From the NCBI GenBank assembly GCA_023079485.1, contig CM041084.1:19992609-20056608 (forward strand): 64,000 bases of DNA, read 5' to 3'. Positions 47,001 to 56,000 of the stretch are shown one piece after another (position 1 is the first letter of the stretch; every line of letters starts with the position of its first letter). Source of the DNA: Archilochus colubris (lineage: Eukaryota > Chordata > Aves > Apodiformes > Trochilidae). Below the pieces are notes generated by a model that made no database searches, had not been told where the DNA came from, and saw only the letters and a list, made by a program, of their open reading frames with translations. Both the position numbers and the translations under genes were made by a program.

Positions 47001-50000
47001 CCAACTACATTTCCCTTATTTGTATGCTTTTGGCTCCTCTAGGGACAGAAGATCTGTGTAAACAACCTCCCTTTACACAGGCTATGTTATATATCTTTCC
47101 TAATACATCTACTTTATTTCATTCTTTATTACAGATTCACCTAGTTTTCCAGTGACTCATTGATCTACATTTCCTCTCATGACCCTGAAACCATTTTAAA
47201 AGTCGGCAACAAATATGATTTTTTTCACCCCTTAGCAAGTCAAGGCAGTTTTAGCAGGTAGTTACACATTAAAGCAAACACTTCATTTACTGAATCTTTT
47301 ACAGTTCTTGTATGCTTTAGTGGCAGTGCTTAGTCCTGACTTGCTAGTCTTTGTCTCAACTATTTGTTTGATAAGAAATTCTCCTGGTTTTTCAGCTTGA
47401 AATAGGCTCTCCAATCACAACACTACAAAAAAACTTTCCAACACAGAAAGCTGAATTGCTTCCTCATTAAACACAGATGCAAGGAAACTGATTTTTCTTC
47501 ACTGTTCCAGACTGATCTCCAAGTTCTTGCTCTATAGTCTGATCGTCTGCTGGCACCACAGACTCCTGAGTCTTCTTGTGGAATTTACAAAACTTTTATT
47601 ACTCTATGTCTTTTGTGATTTTTATTGCTTTTATTTTATTTTACATTTTATTATCTCCCTGAAGGTTTTGTGAAACTGTTCAGACAAATGATCACTAGGA
47701 GGGATGTATCATGCCTTAGTGAGAGCAAATTACCTCACAGCATTTAAATTCTAATTTTTTATGCTCATGCACAGTAAGGTTCCATGGATGCAATTTTATT
47801 GGCATCACAAGTATAAAAAAGTAATGGTATGATAAATTTTTAATACTCTAATTTTTTAATTCTAGCTTAAAATCTATTTTTAGATTTTAAATAGATTACT
47901 AAGAGTAATCACTCTTAGTCTCTCCTCCAAGGCTAGTTTTAAAACAAGAGGAATGAGTGTGGAACAATCTCCAGAACTGCCTGTAGCTCTTGTTTATCTC
48001 TTTGTGAAGAAGAGTCAAAAAAGGTTAATCTTATGGGTAAATATATCAGATGTCCTAATATAAAGCTTCAGGTCAAATTACCCCCTTTCAAATTAAAAGA
48101 TGGAGTTTTGGAACTGTGAGTTCTTGTAAAATATACCAAAAGCTTAAAGCGTAAAATTCAGAGGACATTACCAATGCAAACCCAAATAGGGACCACAATC
48201 ATCATCCACTGTCATGATACCTACCAGGCATTGCTGCACCCCAGTGTGTGAAGGAGACAACTTCACCATTGATCCACCTGAAAGTGCCTTGGTCCTCCAT
48301 GTCAGAGAGACCAAGCCAGAAATATTTGTCAGGCCTCAGCCCAGTAAGGCTGATCAGGTAAGCTTGTTCATACCTGTGAAAGGGATCACAAAGACACAGG
48401 TGAAAACAAAGTAATTTATCCAAATCCTACATTTCTATTCTGATAGCAAATCTTTTTTTCCTTTTCCTTGCTTCGTACTAGGGGAGAGGACCCTGTGATA
48501 GCATTCTGACTCTAGATATAAATGAGAAAAAGAAAGACTTTTTTGTCTTTCAAACATAAAAACTTTACAGATTTAAAAACCAAGGAAAAGTTATTATCAT
48601 ACCTACTTTCAACTGTGGCTAAATAACCTTCTTCCCCTCCACAAGTGGTGTTTGCTACTGAAAATGTTGCTGGAACATGTCCAATAAAATAACAGTAGGT
48701 CCCATATCTTCTCCAGCCCTGTAACATTATTTTAGAATTTCCAGATAAGTAAATGTGATATAATGTGTTAAGTGAGCTATGTTATTCTGAAAATAATTAG
48801 GCACAATAGTCCTGAATATTATGACTTAGAAGCCTATCCAGTGAAATTACAGATTCCTTCTAAGCAGTTTCTGTAAAATGACTTTCCTAAGTTTAAAGAA
48901 ATTGAGAATCCTGATAAGAAATTAATTAATTAAAAGAAAACACAAAAAACCCTGTCTACAAATAAATCCTACAAAGAATTAAAATAATTATAGAACGTTC
49001 TCAGACAAGGTATTTATTTGATCTGGGAAATTAATGTTCCATTCTTATATGCTCACTTTCTTGCAACCTGCATCAGTAGTTTCCTTTTCTTCAGATACTT
49101 GTGCTATAGGTTTTCTTTTACAAATGTAGCCAGCTTTCTTCTCACAAGTATAGTCTGCCCAATAGCCATCCTGTGACAGGAAGAAGAATGAAATCACAAT
49201 GAGATTAAGATAAATAATCTACAGGAAATTAATAGTTTCTTTATAACAAAAACTATTCATTTTCTTTCTCATGTCATTTTGTAACAGAAATACTTCTTTC
49301 CTTATCCAGTTCCCCTACCTGATAAAACCAAATCTGCTCACATTCAGTGAAACAGACTGGGCTATAGTGGCACAGTATGAGTAGCAGTGATGAGAAGGGA
49401 TGAGGGTGCAGGGAGATGGTTCCTGACCTATCTGCAGGGCCCTTTAGAGGAAGGGAGGTAAATGAGCAGGCACAAAGGAGTCAGCAGGGACCCTCACACA
49501 CCATCAGACGAGGAGCATAAGAATGTACTCAAACTACATTAAGAAACATGTTTTATAGCCCTAATGATTTCATTGTTAACTTTCAAAAAACTTAAACAGA
49601 AAATTTCAGTGATGTAGTAATGCTTTCATTTTATTTATTTATCTATTTATTTATTAAAGGTCATATTTAACCTCAGCCTTTGTTCTCACATCCCTTTTTT
49701 TTTTTGGTCTGGCCTTAGCCACATGCTGAAATAGTTATTTCAGCACATTATTCTTTTATTAAGAAGATAGTTTCAGTATTAATGTAAAATATGTACTGGA
49801 TAATGTTACCTGGCCCTTGATCAGAACACAATCCTCTGGCCTGTTGTTTGAGGTGGATGGTTCTCCCAGGTGCCATTTTGTGTATATCACTGGGGTACCA
49901 TCACTCCATTCAAAATACATTTGAACTTTACGATCGTTCAGCCCAATCCATAGCTTGTCTGTTGGCTCTAAAACATGGAAATGCAGAACTAGAAAACATC

Positions 50001-53000
50001 TCTTATGCCACTGAATCCTTTCACAGCACCTTTTCCAGCTCTATATAAACACTTTCATGAATTTATGAAACATAAAATTATTTAGCTTGTTCCATAGTCA
50101 TTTTAGGAAATGGTATTTTGACATATATATTAGAATAAGTATGCTTCAGAAAATTAGGCATTAATGAAATTCCTACTATGGATAAAAAAGTTTTGCTTTT
50201 TCTTCCTTATAGCTGTAGGAGAAGAGTAAATTACCATCCTAATGTTAATACACTATGGTGATATAACAGAACTGTGTGAATAGTTACTTTTTAGGTGCTG
50301 CTGCACTGGTCTGGTTTTAAAATACTGTTTTATGTAACTTGAAGCATGAACACTTAAAACTTCTTTCAAAAAAATAGAAAAAGCAGAGAAACCCCTTAAG
50401 CCCAGCCCCCAGCCCTAGATCAGTGGTTAAGTAAAATAAGAGTTTTGAGAGCATCCAGATCTCAGTGGGGGAAGGCTGGCAGCAACTGGATCTAACTTTG
50501 AGGATGGCCCTGCTCCAAGATGAGGTTGGAACAAATGACCTCCAGGGCTCCTTCTGGCCTAAACCAGTGTAAGACCCTATGGATTTAGACATTCATAATG
50601 AAAAGAAAGCAAGGAAAATGAAAGGTAAATTTAGGCAGCATTCACGGAAAAGGAAAAAGGAAAAAGGAAAAAGGAAAAAGGAAAAAGGAAAAAGGAAAAA
50701 GGAAAAAGGAAAAAGGAAAAAGGAAAAAGGAAAAAGGAAAAAGGAAAAAGGAAAAAGGAAAAAGGAAAAAGGAAAAAGGAAAAAGGAAGGAAGCATGTCT
50801 GCAGAATCCTCATATTTCTTCCAGGGATAATAAAAAGCCCATGTAGAGACCACAGTGACATGTTAGACTGGCTGCAATATTTCATGATAATGTAATTACT
50901 CATTTCAGATATCTGGTACTTCTTACATGAAGGCAAAGGCAAAAGCCCTCCACTGAAGATACTCACTGTAGCCAAGACGAGACACCATAAAGCTGTGCTC
51001 CTCAAGGCTTTGGATGCTGGCCAGGTGGCTCCCTTCCTTCTGACAAGAGGTCAAAGCTTCTTCCCAAATTTTATTCTCCCTGAAGATCTTGTAACAGTGA
51101 TCTATATATGCTATCCATCCATCTGGGCACGTAATAGGCCCAATGTCTCCTATGAAGAAGTATCAATGCTATAGAGAAGTTCAAATGCCATGCAAGGGAC
51201 ATGACTGAAAATATTTTCACTCATTTCTGCAAAAGGTCTAAACAAAGAATTCTCTTTGGGAATTCTCAGTATAAGGAAATGATGGACACAAACCAGTAAA
51301 TACAACTAAAATTCTAAATCTGGCATTTTTTAGATTTGAAAGTTAAAGGTTTTTAATACAAATATTATTAAATACAAATTCTAAGATTCTTACACATTTC
51401 AATGTCTATAACAAATGCATTAATGTATTAATTTTAACATCTTCTGCATTACTAAGTATGAATTTGTCAGATAAGAGAAATCAGAAATTATCTGCACCTA
51501 GTGCAAAATGCTTAAAACTTTTAAAATAGTAATTATATTCATAGAGTAAAAGCCAGATTTACAGCTAGATCTATACACAGGGAAACACCAACAAGGAAAT
51601 CCTTATACACTTAAAATACCTTTTCTATTAAAATATCTTTTATCTTCACAATGTGTCAATTTTCTTTCCTTTTCCTTATATTTACTGATATGCCTCTTCT
51701 GAAAAATAAATGTTGGTTTTGTTCTTCCTTTTCATGCTCAGTAGTGTGTATTTAAAGGGGGGACCTGACTGCCAAAACATGGTCAAATGGGATAAGTTGG
51801 AACTTCTTTGCTTTTACCTGTTTCATTCTGTGTGCTGTGGGAGATCATCCTAAGAAGGGTACAATGGTTGTACCCATAGTGTCTATTTCTAAATTTCTCA
51901 TTTCAATTCTTTAATCTTTCTCAATGTCGATGCCAAGCAATGCAGACAGCAGCTTCCACTTTTAGTTGTCAACATACACCAACATACCTGAGGGAGCCAA
52001 AGTGAAGTGTCTTTTCTGACAAACGTAACCAAGTTTCTGGTCACATTCCCAGTTTTGCCAGTTAGCTTTTGTGTCAGGATTCAAAACACCACAGAGCTTT
52101 CCCAATTCAGGAGAGGGGCTTCCTTTGGAAAAGGTACAAGGAAAAAATGATGAACTTTTTGGAAAGACAAATAGAGCTCTAAGCTTTAAAATGCACAGGA
52201 GAAAACATTCTTGGCTGAAGTGGAAGCCCCAAAGATCACACCTTTCCTAGCTTTGGCAGGAACTGAAATGTAGTATCATTCAAGTGGATATGAACATGTA
52301 ACCCCCTCATAGAGACAAGAAATAGAAAACTGTATGTTTTGAGGAAAGAAAATATTGGTTTCACAAAGCTAAAATACATTTCTCATGACAATTATGTCTG
52401 ATAATAAATCAGTATCTGAGGTATGTATGTTTTTTCATTGGAAATACAGATTCAAACAAAGACACAGCTACCTGGAGCCCAGTTTAGGTACCGGAAAGGG
52501 CTTCCTCCTATCCACTCCCATCCACTCCTCAAGTCCAGTCTGTTGAGTCCAATCCACAGTGCAGAATCTGTACCTTCTGTTAATTCTAAGTAAGCAAAAG
52601 AAGATAAATGTTTTTCTATAGCATGTTTTTAATAGTAATAGTCACTAATAATGTCTCTAGGAAGACTTACCATTAATGAAGATTTAACTACTAATCTCTT
52701 TAGATACTGAGGTATCTGATACATTAAAACATGCAGAAGCTTTGATTACTATAAAGAAGCAACCAAACAAAACACTTCCTCTTTTATTCTATAACAATGT
52801 AAAATGAGGATGGATGGGATTTCACAGAGTATATCCAAAAGAACAGGCTCATTCTGTACAACATTGGATTTATTTAAGGAGAAATATTGGTACAGTGTAA
52901 GTATAAACAAAAATAATAAAGTTCTTAGAAGCTAAATTCACCATTAAAAAGAACGAGACCTTCTCCTTTACCATTTCTCCAGCAATACATGGGTAAGTTG

Positions 53001-56000
53001 AGACATAACTTGGGATCTATGAATAACTGATATTTTTCAGTTTGTCAAATGAATGAAAAAACAGATGTCCAATTGGATTTGACAGAAAACACATTTTTAT
53101 TTCTGGCAGAACACAGTCTTTTCTCTCTAATTTTCAACCTGTTTTAAAGGTTTCTTTTGGCCAAAAATTAAACTTTAGTTTACTATTCATATTTTTTTCC
53201 TCTTGAAAAAAAAATCTTTTAAATCATTTAACATCAGATGCCATTTTTAATAGAAAGTCAAACTGTTATGTTACAGCATGCTGTAATACTTTGATTTCTG
53301 TTTAAACTTGACAGTGATTCCGATACAAACTTGCAAATTCTAAAAGATTTTGTTTACTTATGCCTACTTAGACAGTAAATTAGACAGACTTTAGCCAAAA
53401 TGATACTAAATAGTCTTCAGCTATGATGACTGACTGAACAGATATTTACTGCAAGTCATGGTTTGCTTTACTGCCTTACCTTTAAGGTATGTTTGTTCAT
53501 GAATATCTGTGATACTCAGTAATTCTGCATTTTGCTGCTGACAGCTCTGCCTGGCTTGGTGCCATGTGAGAGCTGATTCAGAGTTTATTTGGTAATGGAC
53601 ATTTGTTGATGGATCTGTAGCCCAGGTCGTGTCTATACCTGTAGAGAAAATAATTATTTGGGGGGTTATAGTAACTCACTCATAGAAAAATTAGTTTCAG
53701 GTTCTTCTTGCATAGTATTCTCATTAAATGTTACATGTGCTGTTCTTTCAAGAGCACCAAAAATGTCACAGGTAGGATGGCAAGGATATAGTTAAGGCAT
53801 ATAACAGGTAGAGCTGGTAAATATTGTTTCCTGCTCCATGAGTATACATAATTCAGGAATTATTACAATCAAATGGGTTGCATAGAAAAATATATTGCAT
53901 TGAGTGCTGTGGAAGAAATCCTAGACGGAATCTATACAAATACGTACTCTTTCTGAGCAGCAGTTTCCACTGAGAGCTCTGAGAACCAGCTCTAGACCTG
54001 AATTTAGCATCAAAATTGTTCTTAGATAAATGCTCTCCTTGAAAATAGCCTTTGGATGTGCCTATCACACAGCTTCAGAGCTTGAGCACTGCAATGGTGC
54101 TGAGCAGCTTTGTGCTCCTCTTCAGATAAATTTTATGACTTTGGTCTATTGAAGATCTATATGTGCTCAATCAAGCACAATAAAAATCAAATCCCATATT
54201 TGATTATATGCAAACATCAGTATGAAATTGAATTCAAAAAAAGGACTGAGAGCTGGGACTGGCTTTCAAAAGCTTTGGAGATTACTTGTTGACCTTATGT
54301 CACATGCCTTTAGGGCTCAGTGTCCTAGGTATATATGTAGGGACCTGGTAATCATATTTTAATATGGTTTTCAACCACACCAAAACACATCTTGAATCAA
54401 GTAGGGTAAAGGGATGTCTTAGTAAAAGACATAGTGCTGAACAGGAGGGAGGAGGAATACAGGGGAAATCTGAGAAGTGTCAGGAAGAGTCTTCAACACG
54501 CTGACTGCAGGGGTCCTCTGCCTAAAAGAAGGCCATAAAAGAGATGGAGGGGGAAAGTGACCACACAGCTGGAAGAGAGTTTTCAGAAACCGATTAAAGT
54601 TTTAGAGAAATGTCAAGGTTAGGAGGCCGTTGTCAGAAGGGGTGGAAATACACCTTCCCAGGCAATATGAATAGGGCTCAATAGTATGGATAAAAGAACA
54701 CATTCTACTAAAGCAAAACAAATATTCACATGACAATCATACAGACTGGAGTGTTAACTTCATCATTAATCTTCCTACAGTAGCAATTTTTATGCCCACA
54801 TCCATTGCAACAGGTGTCCTCAGAGAAGAGTCATGTAACAGTGGCAGCACAAATTCTACCCAGGAAAGAATGAGGAGCTCAAAATTATTGTGCTGCTTAG
54901 CCATACCCCTAGAAGCAGTGGGAGCTGCATGCTGATTTACTCTTAAATAACATTTTTCTGCACATCTCTATGCAACGTGGTATCTCCCTGCATGGAGAAC
55001 TGCAGGATGCTACCATACCTCATATACTAAAATATTGCAAAATAGGGATTTTATAAAGACAGTCATATTCTGCTACCATTGGTTTGACACCACCACACTG
55101 AAGGGAACATCATGGGAAGAGGTAACTTACTTGTTGAAGGGCAAAATCCATACCGCTGGTCTGTATCATAGTCGGCAGTGGTTGCACACCAGAGCCACCC
55201 CTCTGAGCGGCCCACGTCCGTGCACTCACTGTACCACTGCTTCTTGTACATGAAAGGGAACACACAAGGTGCCCCAAAAGAATTTCCTAGCAGTGTAAAA
55301 GTCTCTGAGAAGGAAAAAATTACAGACGATGGAAAACAATTAATTAATGTACATCGCAAAAAATGTGAAGCCTATGCTGATGGCTGAATTGCATTCTGAA
55401 GTGCTTTCCATGTTACCTTTCCAATAAGTACAGTGAGATTAATTTCAAAACTTTTTCAAACTTAGGCTGTTGTTTTAGAAAAGTGCTATTCTGAAGAAAA
55501 GTGATATTTCATAGGTGAGGGCTACAACTAGATTTTTGCTCTGACCAAGACACTCTTACAAACTAAATAGGGCTCCAGAGCTCTATTCAAAGACACTACT
55601 AATTTAAACAATTGTAAGAATTATATAAAATGTGCAAGAGGAAGAACTAATATTTGGAAATTTTGTCTTCTGGCAAAAGTAAACATAAGGTTAGACAATT
55701 TGTCTCAGTTTTTTATTCTAGTTACCATTTCTGTATCTCACATCCAGTGGAGCAGCTCCCATATGTGAGGCTGAGACATGAGCACTGTAAATATCCTTTG
55801 AGGTGGTTCTGAATGTGGGAAAGACATTCAGAACAGTAAGACTTCAGCTAATCACAAATTGTAATTGCATTGGTAATTATAATTATGCCATGAGCCTCCT
55901 CATCTGCTCAGTCACAAAAGCCTCAGTTCATCTACATATACAGCTACTTCCAGCCCTTTCTCAGTTTACAGATATCATGCTTCTTGCTTCAGGATGCAAT

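Noticed and set aside
50579..51005. Lys/Arg/Glu-repeat frame on plus and Phe/Leu/Pro-repeat frames on minus
   Set aside because: These are direct translations of the AAAAAGG microsatellite.
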